Notes: generated by a model from the letters alone, not told the origin. A stretch of DNA of 46,548 nucleotides from Nisaea sediminum (GCF_014904705.1 NZ_JACZCQ010000012.1:1-46548); one strand, 5' to 3'; positions 33,137 through 43,745 are shown, numbered from the stretch's first letter. Numbers and translations: made by a program.

Positions 33137-34777
33137 ATGAAGAAGTTTTGGCGGTCTACCGCCACCACAGCGCTGGCCATCGGTGTCGCGGCCCTCTTCG
33201 GCCCCGCCGCCGCGAAGGCCGAAACACCGCAATACGGTGACGAACTGCGCATGGTGGTCGGCTCGAATATCCCGTCCTTCGACGCGCATATCGAGTCCAC
33301 CTTCGGCATGATCCACCCGATCCGGCCGTTCTACAGCGTCCTGATCCGGGTCAATCCGGACAATCCGTCCTCGCCGACCGACTTTGTCTGCGACGTCTGC
33401 GAGGGTACCGTTCCGAAGCCGACCGAGGGTGGCACGAAATACACCTTCAAGATCCGCAAGGACATCAAGTTCCATGACGGCACGCCGCTGACCGCGCATG
33501 ACGTCAAGGCGACCTTCGACAAGATCATCTTCCCGCCGGAAGGCATCGCGTCGAACCGCATCGCCTATTTCCGGATGGTTGAATCGGTGACCACGCCGGA
33601 CGACTATACGGTCGAGTTCAAGCTGAAGAACCCGAGCGGCACGTTCCTGCCGTCCGTCGCCATGCCGTTCAACTTCATCTACGCGAAGAAGGACCTCGAC
33701 GAGCACGGCTACACCTGGCACCAGAAGAACGTGAACGGCTCCGGCGCCTTCAAGTTCGCCGAATACGTTCCGGGCAGCCACGTGAAGGGCGTCAAGTACG
33801 AGGGCTACCATCACAAGGGCCAGCCGTATCTCGACGGCTTCACCGCGATCGCGGCTCCGAAAATGTCGGTTCGCCTGCAGGCGATCCGCGGCGGTCAGGC
33901 CGATATCGAGTTCCGCGGCTTCCCGCCGAAGGCGCGTGACGACCTTGTCTCTGCCCTCGGTGATCAGATCACCGTGCAGGAAAGCGACTGGAACTGCGTC
34001 CTCATCGTAACGCCGAACCACGAGGTCAAGCCGATGGACGACGCGCGCGTCCGGCGTGCCCTGTCCCTCGCCATCGACCGCAAGGGCGGTTCGCAGTACC
34101 TCTCGAAGATCGCGATCGTGAAAACGGTCGGCGGTATCGTGTTCCCGGGTCACCCGCTGGCGGCGACCGAGGCCGAACTGTCCCAGCTCGCCGGTTACGG
34201 CAACGACATCGAGGCGAACCGGGCGGAAGCGAAGCGTCTGCTCAAGGAAGCCGGTCACGAGAACCTGAAGATCACCCTGCACAACCGCGGCGTCGACCAG
34301 CCGTACAAGGTTGTCGGCACCTGGCTGATCGATCAGTGGAAAAAGATCGGCGTCGAGGCGGACCAGTGGGTCCAGCCCTCCACTCCGTTCTACGCGACGC
34401 TGCGGTCCAAGAAGGACTTCACGATCTCGCTCGACTTCAACTGTCAGTCGATCATCAACCCGATCGCCGACATCTCGAAGTTCCTTCCGGGAGCGGGTGC
34501 CAACTATGCCTACTTCCAGGACGAGCAGCTGGTGAAGTGGTATGACGAACTGCTGGCCGAAGGCGACGAAGGCAAGCAGCGCGAACTCATCCGCAAGTAC
34601 GAGAAGCGGGTTCTGGACGAGCTGGCTTCCCAGTTCATCACCCTCTGGTGGTACAAGATCAACCCGCACCGTTCCTACGTGAAGGGCTGGAAGATCGCGC
34701 CGAGCCACTATCTGAACCAGGCTCTGGACAATATCTGGATCGATCAGGCCGAGAAGAAGCGTCAGCTCGGCGGCTGA
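33137..34777 (+). CDS. ABC transporter substrate-binding protein, peptide/nickel type (SBP_bac_5)
   Basis: A 546-residue periplasmic binding protein with a Sec signal peptide (basic MKKFWRS, hydrophobic stretch, cleavage near AKAE at about residue 29). The SBP family 5 features are clear: an N-terminal strand YGDELRMVVGSNIPSFD, the FKIRKDIKFHDGTPLTAHDVKATFDKI motif, and DDARVRRALSLAIDRK. Family members bind peptides, nickel, oligosaccharides or opines. Three Cys residues occur close together (FVCDVCEG and NWNC), uncommon in this family. It is the first gene of a three-gene importer operon (binding protein and two permeases). Confidence 0.92.
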   Translation: MKKFWRSTATTALAIGVAALFGPAAAKAETPQYGDELRMVVGSNIPSFDAHIESTFGMIHPIRPFYSVLIRVNPDNPSSPTDFVCDVCEGTVPKPTEGGTKYTFKIRKDIKFHDGTPLTAHDVKATFDKIIFPPEGIASNRIAYFRMVESVTTPDDYTVEFKLKNPSGTFLPSVAMPFNFIYAKKDLDEHGYTWHQKNVNGSGAFKFAEYVPGSHVKGVKYEGYHHKGQPYLDGFTAIAAPKMSVRLQAIRGGQADIEFRGFPPKARDDLVSALGDQITVQESDWNCVLIVTPNHEVKPMDDARVRRALSLAIDRKGGSQYLSKIAIVKTVGGIVFPGHPLAATEAELSQLAGYGNDIEANRAEAKRLLKEAGHENLKITLHNRGVDQPYKVVGTWLIDQWKKIGVEADQWVQPSTPFYATLRSKKDFTISLDFNCQSIINPIADISKFLPGAGANYAYFQDEQLVKWYDELLAEGDEGKQRELIRKYEKRVLDELASQFITLWWYKINPHRSYVKGWKIAPSHYLNQALDNIWIDQAEKKRQLGG

Positions 34778-34857
34778 TCCCAGACGACTGAACTTGGCCG
34801 TCCCGCCGGTGCGGGGCGGCCATCCTTTATCAGCTAAATTCGGAAACGACGGACGGC

Positions 34858-35829
34858 ATGTACGGATACATCGTCAAACGCATGCTCATGCTGCTGCCCA
34901 CCCTCCTCGGCGCGGCTATTCTCGTATTCCTTCTTCTCCGACTTGTTCCTGGCGACATCTGCCTGATCAAGTTTGGTGGCGAAGGGTCCTACGCGGATCC
35001 AGAGCAGATCAAGCAATGCCAAGAGCAGCTCGGCCTATCGGAACCAATCTACATCCAGTTCGTGGACTATATGGCAGGCTTCCTGACATTCGACCTGGGC
35101 ACCTCCATGTGGACAGGACGGGCCGTCGAACACGAGATCGGAATCCGTTTTCAGCTATCGCTGCAAATCGCGATCATGGCGACCCTGACCTCGATCGTCA
35201 TCGCTATTCCGCTGGGTGTGATCTCGGCCGCCAAGCAGAACACAATGACCGACTATTTCGTCCGTGGCTTCAGCATTGCCGGCATCGCGATGCCGTCTTT
35301 CTGGCTCGGTATCCTGATCATTCTCGGACTTCTGATCGGCACGCAGGAATTCCTCGGCCGTCCATGGATGCCGCCAATTCACTACGTGCCGATCTGGGAA
35401 GATCCCGCGCACAATCTTTCACAGTTGATCTGGCCGGCGCTGGCGACCGGATATCGCTACTCGGCGGTCGCAACCCGCATGACCCGGTCGGCGATGCTCG
35501 AGGTCCTGGGCGAGGACTACGTCCGCACAGCCCGGGCGAAAGGCCTGATCGAAAAGGTCATCGTCAACAAGCATGCGCTGAAGAACGCCATGCTCCCGGT
35601 GGTCACGATCATCGGCATCGAGTTCGCCTTCCTCATGGGGGGGCTCGTGGTGACGGAGCAGGTCTTCAACCTGAACGGCATCGGCAAGCTCTTCGTCGAG
35701 TCCGTCACGCAGTCCGATTTCACACTGACCCAGGCACTGGTGATGCTGGTGGTTGTGATCTTCGTCGTCATGAACTTCGTCGTCGACGTGCTCTATGCGT
35801 GGCTCGACCCGCGAATCCGGTACAGCTAA
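34858..35829 (+). CDS. ABC transporter permease, DppB/OppB type
   Basis: A 323-residue membrane permease. The first span begins at residue 8 (MLMLLPTLLGAAILVFLLLRLVPGD), the motif of DppB-type permeases. Later spans and the ATPase-coupling loop TRSAMLEVLGEDYVRTARAKGLIEK (EAA region) are present. A periplasmic loop with CLIKFGGEGSYADPEQIKQCQEQLGL holds two cysteines. It lies 80 bases after the binding protein and 14 bases before the second permease, with which it would form a heterodimer in the inner membrane. Confidence 0.93.
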   Translation: MYGYIVKRMLMLLPTLLGAAILVFLLLRLVPGDICLIKFGGEGSYADPEQIKQCQEQLGLSEPIYIQFVDYMAGFLTFDLGTSMWTGRAVEHEIGIRFQLSLQIAIMATLTSIVIAIPLGVISAAKQNTMTDYFVRGFSIAGIAMPSFWLGILIILGLLIGTQEFLGRPWMPPIHYVPIWEDPAHNLSQLIWPALATGYRYSAVATRMTRSAMLEVLGEDYVRTARAKGLIEKVIVNKHALKNAMLPVVTIIGIEFAFLMGGLVVTEQVFNLNGIGKLFVESVTQSDFTLTQALVMLVVVIFVVMNFVVDVLYAWLDPRIRYS

Positions 35830-35843
35830 GGGAGATCTGAGAC

Positions 35844-36737
35844 ATGACCACTATGGACGTGAGCCCAGAGACCAATACCGGATTCCGCCGGAAGACGATC
35901 TGGGACCATCTCAGCCGCCTTGTCCGGCGCCAGCCGCTCGGCGCCGGCGGCGCGGTCGTCATCATCGTCATGCTGACGATGGCGCTCTTCGCCAACGTGA
36001 TCGCGCCTTACGATCCGGAAGCGAACAGCTTTGAGTACATGCTGGTTCCGCCGAGCCTCGACTTCCTGCTCGGCACGGACCAGTTCGGACGCGACCTGTT
36101 CTCGCGCATCGTCTACGGCGCCAGGACCGCACTCTTCGTCGGTTTCGCCTGCGCCATCATCGGCGCGTTCGGCGGACTGATACTCGGTGTGGCCAGCGCC
36201 TATTTCGGTGGCTGGCTCGACCTGATCATGCAGCGGGTCATCGACGTGTTCATGGCGTTTCCGCTCATCATCATGGCGCTGGCGATCGTCTCTATCTTCG
36301 GGACCGGGACGGACAAGGTGATCATCGCCATCACCATCCCGTTCATTCCACGTTGCGCCCGCGTCGTGCGTTCCAGCGCGCTGGCTGTCCGCGAAATGCC
36401 CTATATCGATGCCGCAAGGTCGATCGGCTACGGCCATTTCCGGATCATCATGAAGCATATCGCGCCGAACGTGGTGGCGCCGTTCCTGATCATGCTGACG
36501 GCCTTCCTCGGCGAAGCGATCCTGCTCGAGGCCTCCCTCTCCTATCTCGGTCTCGGGGTGCAGGAGCCGACGCCGGCCTGGGGCCTGATGCTGCAGGGCG
36601 GAGCTGAGGAATATGCCGAGAGCGCGCCGTGGGTCCCGGTCTGGCCGGGGCTTGCGATCACCATCGCGGTGTTCGGCTTCAACCTCTTCGGCGACGCGGT
36701 CCGCGACATGCTGGATCCGAAACTGCGGACCCGGTAA
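35844..36737 (+). CDS. ABC transporter permease, DppC/OppC type
   Basis: A 297-residue membrane permease, partner of the preceding one. A first membrane span near residues 32-54 follows a polar N terminus, as in DppC. Characteristic segments are LLGTDQFGRDLFSRIVYGARTALFVG and, in the coupling loop, VREMPYIDAARSIGYGHFRIIMKHIAPN. It is the last gene of the plus-strand importer operon and is followed 20 bases on by an intrinsic terminator. The ATPase for this importer is encoded on the opposite strand just beyond. Confidence 0.93.
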   Translation: MTTMDVSPETNTGFRRKTIWDHLSRLVRRQPLGAGGAVVIIVMLTMALFANVIAPYDPEANSFEYMLVPPSLDFLLGTDQFGRDLFSRIVYGARTALFVGFACAIIGAFGGLILGVASAYFGGWLDLIMQRVIDVFMAFPLIIMALAIVSIFGTGTDKVIIAITIPFIPRCARVVRSSALAVREMPYIDAARSIGYGHFRIIMKHIAPNVVAPFLIMLTAFLGEAILLEASLSYLGLGVQEPTPAWGLMLQGGAEEYAESAPWVPVWPGLAITIAVFGFNLFGDAVRDMLDPKLRTR

Positions 36738-36757
36738 GCGGCAAACATCAAACGAGA

Positions 36758-36785
36758 AACCCCGCCGGATGGCGGGGTTTTTTTT
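36758..36785 (+). terminator. Rho-independent terminator after the permease gene
   Basis: A stem of ten base pairs (AAACCCCGCC with GGCGGGGTTT, loop GGAT) is followed by eight T on the plus strand. It lies 20 bases past the stop of the DppC-type permease. Confidence 0.92.
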
Positions 36786-36830
36786 GTCGCAACGGAGGGT
36801 CACCTGCGGTGAGGAACCTTGTCACGGGAA

Positions 36831-36858
36831 AGAAAAACGGCGCCTTGAGGCGCCGTTC
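36831..36858 (-). terminator. Rho-independent terminator after the fused ATPase gene
   Basis: On the minus strand an eight-pair stem (ACGGCGCC at 36837-36844 with GGCGCCGT at 36849-36856, loop TTGA on the plus strand) is followed by a five-T run. It lies 35 bases past the ATPase stop and is back to back with the plus-strand terminator, so transcripts from the two sides are separated. Confidence 0.8.
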
Positions 36859-36891
36859 TCCAAACAGTGATGCAACCGAGCGAAAGGTCGC

Positions 36892-38751
<1,860 letters not shown>

Positions 38752-39099
38752 TTATACGGCCTCCCTGGCTCGCTCGTCAGATGCCGGTGCTTTTGAAGTG
38801 TTTTTCTTGTTGCACCCTTTTCAAGCCGGGGAGTGTGTCCGCTTTTCCGCATTGAATCCAGACGCAATATGCCAAATTTCGCTTGCCGGAACCCGGGCCG
38901 CCAATCGGTTTCGCGCTTCAGCGCCAAACATGCGAAAGCTCTGCGGCGCTCCCCGATAGGCTTATGGATTCTCGGGACTTTCCGTCTCTCAGGTCGCACA
39001 GTCCCACTCCCCGCGCTTTGCGGCGTCGGCTTTTCGTAGCCACGGCCGGGCACGATCTGGCAGGTTTCGGGTTCCGATCATTTAGGGACCCAGGAAGAC
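38752..39099. other. Intergenic region between the divergent ATPase and azlC genes
   Basis: A 348-base non-coding spacer. I see no convincing coding sequence; the open frames here are short or lack ribosome sites. It must hold the promoters of the minus-strand ATPase gene and the plus-strand azlC gene. AT-rich patches occur at 38790-38825 and 38865-38885, and CAGGAAG just before 39100 is the likely ribosome site for azlC. No clear operator dyad was found. Confidence 0.6.
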
Positions 39100-39825
39100 A
39101 TGAAGGTGGGGACAGAGGCGTCCGGCCCAGGGCCGGACCGCCGCGCGGCATTCAACGAAGGTGTTCGTCACGGGCTCGCCGTGCCGTCGATCGTCGTCTT
39201 CTCCACCATGCTCGGCTTCGGTTCCATGGCCCACGCGACCGGCTTTTCGGCCTTCGAGGCCTTCCTTTCGACCCTGCTGGTCTGGGCCATGCCGGGCCAG
39301 GTGGCGATGGCGGACCTCAGCGCTTCCGGCGCCGACCTCTTCGTAATCCTGCTCGCCGTATCGATGGCGAGCGTCCGCTTCTTTCCGATGGCGACCATCC
39401 TGGTCGGCACGTTCCGCAGCGCGACGCCGGATCTGCCGCGCCAGCTGCTGATCGCGCATCTGATGTCCGCCTCGACCTGGCCCATGGGCATGGCCGCCTC
39501 CCAGCGCATGCCGGTCGCCTCCGCGATGGCCTATTACTGGCCGGTCGCCACGCTCTGCATCACTTTTGGCTGTATCGGCACACTCGCCGGCTACTGGCTC
39601 TCCGCCGACATGCCGGAGATCGCGCGGCTGACCCTGGTCTTCCTGAACGTGGTCTTTCTCTCGCTGCTATTCGCGCAGAACCGGGACCGGCTGGTGATCC
39701 TCGCGGTCGCGACCGGCGCTGTGCTCGGCCCTCCGCTGCACGCGCTGGAGCCGAATTACGGCGTGCTGCTGACCGGCGTGATTGGCGGCACGTTTGCCTA
39801 TGCCCTCCTGGGGAGGCGGCGATGA
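39100..39825 (+). CDS. azlC: AzlC-family branched-chain amino acid exporter, large subunit
   Basis: A 241-residue membrane protein of the AzlC family. The segment FNEGVRHGLAVPSIVVFSTMLGFGSMAHATGFSAFEAFLSTLLVWAMPGQVAM is typical, with the conserved Gly and Pro residues. AzlC and AzlD together export branched-chain amino acids or analogs (azaleucine resistance). Its stop overlaps the azlD start by four bases (ATGA), so the subunits are coupled in translation. Confidence 0.9.
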   Translation: MKVGTEASGPGPDRRAAFNEGVRHGLAVPSIVVFSTMLGFGSMAHATGFSAFEAFLSTLLVWAMPGQVAMADLSASGADLFVILLAVSMASVRFFPMATILVGTFRSATPDLPRQLLIAHLMSASTWPMGMAASQRMPVASAMAYYWPVATLCITFGCIGTLAGYWLSADMPEIARLTLVFLNVVFLSLLFAQNRDRLVILAVATGAVLGPPLHALEPNYGVLLTGVIGGTFAYALLGRRR

Positions 39826-40160
39826 GCGGCACCGCCATCACGCCCCTCGCCCTCGTCCTGCTGGCGGCGTCGGTCACCTTCCTCTGGCGCGCGCTCGGCG
39901 CCCTGCTCGCCTCCAAGATCGACACCGAAGGCGCGCTCTTCCGCTGGATCGCCTGCGTCTCTTACGCCACCGTCGCGGGGCTGATCAGCCGCATGGCGGT
40001 GCTGCCGACGGGCGACCTCGCGGAAACGCCGCTCGTCCTCCGCCTCGGCGCCGTCGCAATCGGCTTCGCGGTCTATTTCCTCGCCCGGCGAAACCTGCTG
40101 CTTGCCGCCGCAGCGGGCGCCGCGAGCTTTGCGGGCGGGCTCGCCTTCCTTCCGCTCTGA
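39822..40160 (+). CDS. azlD: AzlD-family small subunit of the amino acid exporter
   Basis: A 112-residue membrane protein with about four spans (LALVLLAASVTFLWRALGALLA and later hydrophobic segments ending in AAAGAASFAGGLAFLPL). Small size and position right after azlC identify it as AzlD. The ATG at 39822 lies inside the azlC stop. A longer frame upstream is a shadow of azlC in another frame and is not used. Confidence 0.88.
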   Translation: MSGTAITPLALVLLAASVTFLWRALGALLASKIDTEGALFRWIACVSYATVAGLISRMAVLPTGDLAETPLVLRLGAVAIGFAVYFLARRNLLLAAAAGAASFAGGLAFLPL

Positions 40161-40288
40161 ACCGGCAGGGCCGGACCAAGCCCCGGCAACAATTAGGAAA
40201 TTCCAATTTCGCGCGATATCGGGCACACTCTTCGGGGATGGGAGAGCCCGGCGGCCGGCAAAGGCCGCATGCGTGAAGGAGCCGTTCC

Positions 40289-40798
40289 ATGGCCAAGACG
40301 CTCAACCCGATCGACACCGAAGAGGAACCGCGCCCCGATCCGCTCAACCCGGCGGAGGACATGCCGAGCGAGCTGGCGGAAACGACCCATGCCGAGTTCC
40401 TCGCGATCTACAGGGACGCCTCGGACAATTTGCGTTTCGCGAAGACTCAGCAATGGCGCTCCGTGCTCTATTTCTCCGTCGGCGCGACGCTCGTGACCGG
40501 CTACGGCGAGTGGACGCATTGGCAGGACAAGGACCTCGCCCGTCTGCTGCTCTTCATGGTCTGGGTCTTCAGCCTCGCCAGCGCAGCCGTGATCGTCAGC
40601 CTGCAATGGTGGCAGGCAGCCGAGAACAGCAAGATCGCCTATGTCACCTCGAAATGGGGGACTTTCAGCACCGCCGCGCGGAACCGGAAGTCCAAGCTGA
40701 TGAGCGACATCCAGCGCTACGGCATCCTGATCGCGATGATCCTCTATCTCGAATTCGCCACCATCGCGGTGACGCGGATCTTCCTGCTCAACATTTGA
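40289..40798 (+). CDS. Small membrane protein of unknown function
   Basis: A 169-residue protein not recognised as any named family. The N terminus (residues 1-50) is acidic and polar. Three hydrophobic segments are visible at about 56-72, 84-106 and 144-166, the last at the C terminus. Between spans 2 and 3 lies a basic loop (AARNRKSKLMSDIQR) that should face the cytoplasm. AAGGAG is upstream of the ATG. It is followed 22 bases later by the cyclo-ligase-family gene, with which it may be cotranscribed. Confidence 0.72.
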   Translation: MAKTLNPIDTEEEPRPDPLNPAEDMPSELAETTHAEFLAIYRDASDNLRFAKTQQWRSVLYFSVGATLVTGYGEWTHWQDKDLARLLLFMVWVFSLASAAVIVSLQWWQAAENSKIAYVTSKWGTFSTAARNRKSKLMSDIQRYGILIAMILYLEFATIAVTRIFLLNI

Positions 40799-40820
40799 TC
40801 CCCGGGAGAAGGGAGCGGTA

Positions 40821-41489
40821 ATGGCGGACGAGACGGCGGGGGGTGAAGCGGCCTGCTTTCTGCACACCCTGATCAACGGCCAGCCGGTCGATCCGGAGAC
40901 TTGGCGCGATGTCGAGCGCTTCCGCCGCGCCGAACGTCAGCGGCTCTACGACCTGCGCAGATCCTTCGCCCCGGAACAGCGCGGTGCCGCCACAGAGGCG
41001 ATCATCCGCGACCTGACCTCCGTGACCGGTTCCCTCGAAGGCCGCAACGTCTCGGTCTATTGGCCGATCCGTGGCGAGCCGGACCTCAGACCGTGGATGA
41101 GGGTGGCCCATGAGGCGGGAGCGCGGATCCTGCTGCCGGTCGTCGAGCAGAAGGGCCAGCCGCTCTCCTTCCGGCGCTGGGAGCCCCGGGCGAAGATGGA
41201 GCGCGGGATCTGGAACATTCCGGTGCCGGCGAGCAGAGAGACCTGTCTGCCGGATCTGGTGATCTCGCCGCTTGTCGGGGTCGACGAGGCCTGTTTCCGG
41301 CTCGGCAATGGCGGCGGCTATTACGACATGACCCTCGCGCGTCTGGAACCGCGCCCGCGGATCATCGGCGTCGGCCTGCCCGGATGTACGCTGAAGACGA
41401 TCTTCCCGATGCCCTGGGACGTGCCCATGGACGTGATCGTGCTCGGAGACGGCGCCCCGCGCGCAAGAATTCCCAAGCCCGGTCGCTGA
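40821..41489 (+). CDS. 5-formyltetrahydrofolate cyclo-ligase-family protein
   Basis: A 222-residue protein of the 5-formyl-THF cyclo-ligase/YgfA family, which makes 5,10-methenyl-THF from 5-formyl-THF using ATP. The conserved regions are visible: VSVYWPIRGEPDLRPWM, the ATP-site segment ERGIWNIPVP, DLVISPLVGVDEACFRLGNGGGYYD, and ending in PMDVIVLGDG. GGGAG and GGAG-like sites precede the ATG. The N terminus (residues 1-30) is longer than the minimal family, so it could be a paralog rather than the main cyclo-ligase. Confidence 0.85.
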   Translation: MADETAGGEAACFLHTLINGQPVDPETWRDVERFRRAERQRLYDLRRSFAPEQRGAATEAIIRDLTSVTGSLEGRNVSVYWPIRGEPDLRPWMRVAHEAGARILLPVVEQKGQPLSFRRWEPRAKMERGIWNIPVPASRETCLPDLVISPLVGVDEACFRLGNGGGYYDMTLARLEPRPRIIGVGLPGCTLKTIFPMPWDVPMDVIVLGDGAPRARIPKPGR

Positions 41490-41513
41490 TCGAAGGCACG
41501 CGGAGAGGATGTC

Positions 41514-42470
41514 TCACTGATAGGCGACGCAGGACTCGCAGGGCGTTCCGGCGACCGATTTCCTCAGATGGGCCGCCCGCAGATCCCGAAACCTGTCGGA
41601 ATGCCAGGCCTCGAGGAACGGCGTCGTGGTCAGGTCTCCCATATGAAAACGGCCGTCATGGTCGAAACAGCAGGCGCTCAGCTGGCCGTCCCAGGTCACG
41701 TGCCCTTCGGTGAAGATCGACCAGCAGGGCAATGCATCGCGGAGCGCGCCGGCGCGGCCGCGATTGCCCGCCGTCGGCGCCCATCCCCGGGCCTTTTCCC
41801 GCTCGGTCACAAGCGAGGCCTGGTTGTAGAGCGGCAAGGCATAGACCTCGTCCGCGACCTCGGCGATGCGCGCCACGGTCTCCCGCATCCGGTCGCCCTG
41901 CTCACCGTCATATTCGATGTAGCTCGCATAGATCCCGCAGCGGTGCCCCGTTTCCGCATGGACCCGGTCGCGCACCTCGGCGGCGCTCCGCAGATTGCGC
42001 TCGATCGCGGCGTAGAGCTTGGGCTTAACCTGGGCGACGCTCTGGAACTGGCCGGCATCGGCGTAGTTCATGGAGAACTTCAGGCTGTCCAACCCGGCCC
42101 GGATCGCCGCCTCGACCCGCTCCGGCGTGCTGACGGTGCCGTTGGTCGTGAGAAACACATACGGAAAGCCCGCCTCCTCCTTCGCGAACCGGACCGCGTC
42201 GGCGAGCCAGGGCAAAAGAAAACTTTCCCCGAGATAGAACAGGCCGAGTTCCTCGACCCCGGCCTGGCGCATCTCGACGGTCAGCCGGTCGAAGAAAGCG
42301 CGGTCCATGTCGGCATGCCGGCGGAGCGACATCGAACGGGCGCAAAAGGTACAGGCAAGATTGCACCGCGCCGTCAGCTCGATCTTCACCGAACGCGGCG
42401 CTGGCGGCAGCGCCATCCGGTAAGCCGGATCGATTTGCGTCACCCGGTCGATACGCTCTGTGATTCCCAT
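41514..42470 (-). CDS. Radical SAM/SPASM-domain protein of unknown substrate
   Basis: A 318-residue iron-sulfur enzyme. The radical-SAM cluster motif is Cys 36, 40 and 43 in ARCNLACTFCARSM. Other core features are the glycine-rich LGLFYLGESFLLPW and FLTTNGTVSTPERV. A C-terminal auxiliary cluster of SPASM form is suggested by Cys 249, Cys 267 and 268 (ACCFDH), and Cys 311 and 314 in the last eight residues (CESC). SPASM enzymes modify peptides or build cofactors, but no precursor peptide gene is evident within 150 bases. An FNR-like box 84-97 bases upstream suggests low-oxygen expression. The 2OG-oxygenase gene is upstream on the same strand, 137 bases away. Confidence 0.85.
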   Translation of the reverse strand: MGITERIDRVTQIDPAYRMALPPAPRSVKIELTARCNLACTFCARSMSLRRHADMDRAFFDRLTVEMRQAGVEELGLFYLGESFLLPWLADAVRFAKEEAGFPYVFLTTNGTVSTPERVEAAIRAGLDSLKFSMNYADAGQFQSVAQVKPKLYAAIERNLRSAAEVRDRVHAETGHRCGIYASYIEYDGEQGDRMRETVARIAEVADEVYALPLYNQASLVTEREKARGWAPTAGNRGRAGALRDALPCWSIFTEGHVTWDGQLSACCFDHDGRFHMGDLTTTPFLEAWHSDRFRDLRAAHLRKSVAGTPCESCVAYQ

Positions 42471-42553
42471 TTCCGCCCCCTTTCAGCGATCCCTCCGGGG
42501 CGCATGGCCGGCCGGAATGCCGGGGAGCAAAGCAGGCGCTTCACAGTCAATCC

Positions 42554-42567
42554 TTGACTTATATCAA
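42554..42567 (-). promoter_or_regulatory. FNR/FixK-like box upstream of the radical SAM gene
   Basis: TTGACTTATATCAA on the plus strand is one base off the perfect FNR consensus TTGAT-N4-ATCAA (C for T in the fifth place, a form used by several alphaproteobacterial Crp/Fnr regulators). It lies 84 bases upstream of the radical SAM start and 41 past the end of the 2OG-oxygenase gene. Confidence 0.6.
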
Positions 42568-42607
42568 GACTGCCAGACCCTGCGTCGATTTGACCGGGCA
42601 TGCCTCC

Positions 42608-43654
42608 TCAATGCAGGAAGGCGAGCAGGACGTAGCGTTCGCCGCTGGTGACCGGACGCGCCTCGTGCAGCAGGGAGCAGGAGAAAGCAACCGCATCGCC
42701 GGGGCCCGGGCGGTAGCCGAAATCGCCGGATTCCGGGAAGACGAGATAGCCGCCGGTATAGTCACCTGCCCCCTCCGCCTCCGCGCCCGTATTGAGGTTG
42801 AGCGTGACCGCGAATTTCCGGGTCTGCGTCGCGGCCGTCGTGTTGTCCCGGTGAGCACGGAAATGCCCGCCGTCGGCACCGCTGTAGCGCACGATCTTGA
42901 ATTCCTCGTGACGCTGGATCGGGCAATGCGTCGCCTTCTGGATCTCCGGGATCACCCGGCGGGCGAAGATCTGCTCGATCTGCTTCTCGAGCGCGCTGCC
43001 GGAGGCGATCACATGATCGCGCCGCACCTTGACCGAGGGATCGGTCTTCAGGACGCCCTTGCCCTTTTCCTGCTGCATGAAGCCGGACGGCTCGCTGCCT
43101 TCGGTGTCATGGACATGGATCAGCCAGCGGCACCAGTCCGGGCTCAGCACGCGCGGGATCGGCACCACCGGCGCCTGGATCGCCGGCCCCGGCCGGAACG
43201 CCGTCGGGGTCGCCTCTCCGACCGCTTTCATCACGGTGGCGAAATGCGCCTCCACGCTCTCGCCCGGCGCGGCGGGCAGGACCGCCAGCAGACGCGTGTC
43301 CGGGCCGACGAGCAGCGTGCCGTTGCCTTTCAGATTGACGTTATGCGCCAGCGCCCCCGGCTCGTCCGCGAGCACCGGAAAGCCGAGCCCGAGCTTCTTC
43401 TCCAGCGCAAGGTTGCGCACCGGCGCTGCGCGGCGCACGAGATAGGGGCTGGCCCCCACCGCCTCCAGCTCTCCGCGCAGCTTCTCGAGCGCGGCAGCGG
43501 CCTCTTCTGCGCCCGCATCGTCCGAGACATGCACCACGGCGATGCTGCCCGCCATCCGGTTCGGCGGCTTCGGCTTGCCGTCCGAAAGCTTCAGATCGAT
43601 CGGCGGTATGGTGTCGCCGATATCGAACCACGGATTGAGCGCGGGCTGTTTCAT
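42608..43654 (-). CDS. Peroxiredoxin-like domain fused to a 2OG-Fe(II) prolyl-4-hydroxylase-type oxygenase
   Basis: A 348-residue two-domain protein. Residues 1-150 resemble a thioredoxin/peroxiredoxin fold (FDIGDTIPPIDLKLSDG, AVVHVSDD, then LALEKKLGLGFPVLADEPGALAHNV), but the segment after the first strand has no cysteine, so the peroxidase site is lost. Residues 185-348 form the oxygenase domain: iron ligands His 268 and Asp 270 (AHRDN) with distal His 330 (LLHEARPV), and Arg 340 (GERY) to bind 2-oxoglutarate. This suggests hydroxylation of a protein or peptide side chain, perhaps with the N-terminal part for binding. The radical SAM gene follows. Confidence 0.85.
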   Translation of the reverse strand: MKQPALNPWFDIGDTIPPIDLKLSDGKPKPPNRMAGSIAVVHVSDDAGAEEAAAALEKLRGELEAVGASPYLVRRAAPVRNLALEKKLGLGFPVLADEPGALAHNVNLKGNGTLLVGPDTRLLAVLPAAPGESVEAHFATVMKAVGEATPTAFRPGPAIQAPVVPIPRVLSPDWCRWLIHVHDTEGSEPSGFMQQEKGKGVLKTDPSVKVRRDHVIASGSALEKQIEQIFARRVIPEIQKATHCPIQRHEEFKIVRYSGADGGHFRAHRDNTTAATQTRKFAVTLNLNTGAEAEGAGDYTGGYLVFPESGDFGYRPGPGDAVAFSCSLLHEARPVTSGERYVLLAFLH

Positions 43655-43745
43655 CGATGTATGGCCTTCCCCGGTCTGCGGGATTTGATCCCGTTCTGGG
43701 GATGAGGATAGCGGGAGGGCGCGCGGGCGGCAAAGGGCGAAGGCA

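Noticed and set aside
32898-33140. An 80-codon open frame in the spacer before the binding-protein gene
   Set aside because: No ribosome site and an Arg/Lys-rich random look; the region is better explained as a promoter with a hairpin.
33017-34708. A 563-codon minus-strand open frame across the peptide-type binding protein
   Set aside because: The plus-strand binding protein has a signal peptide and family motifs; the other frame is an antisense shadow.
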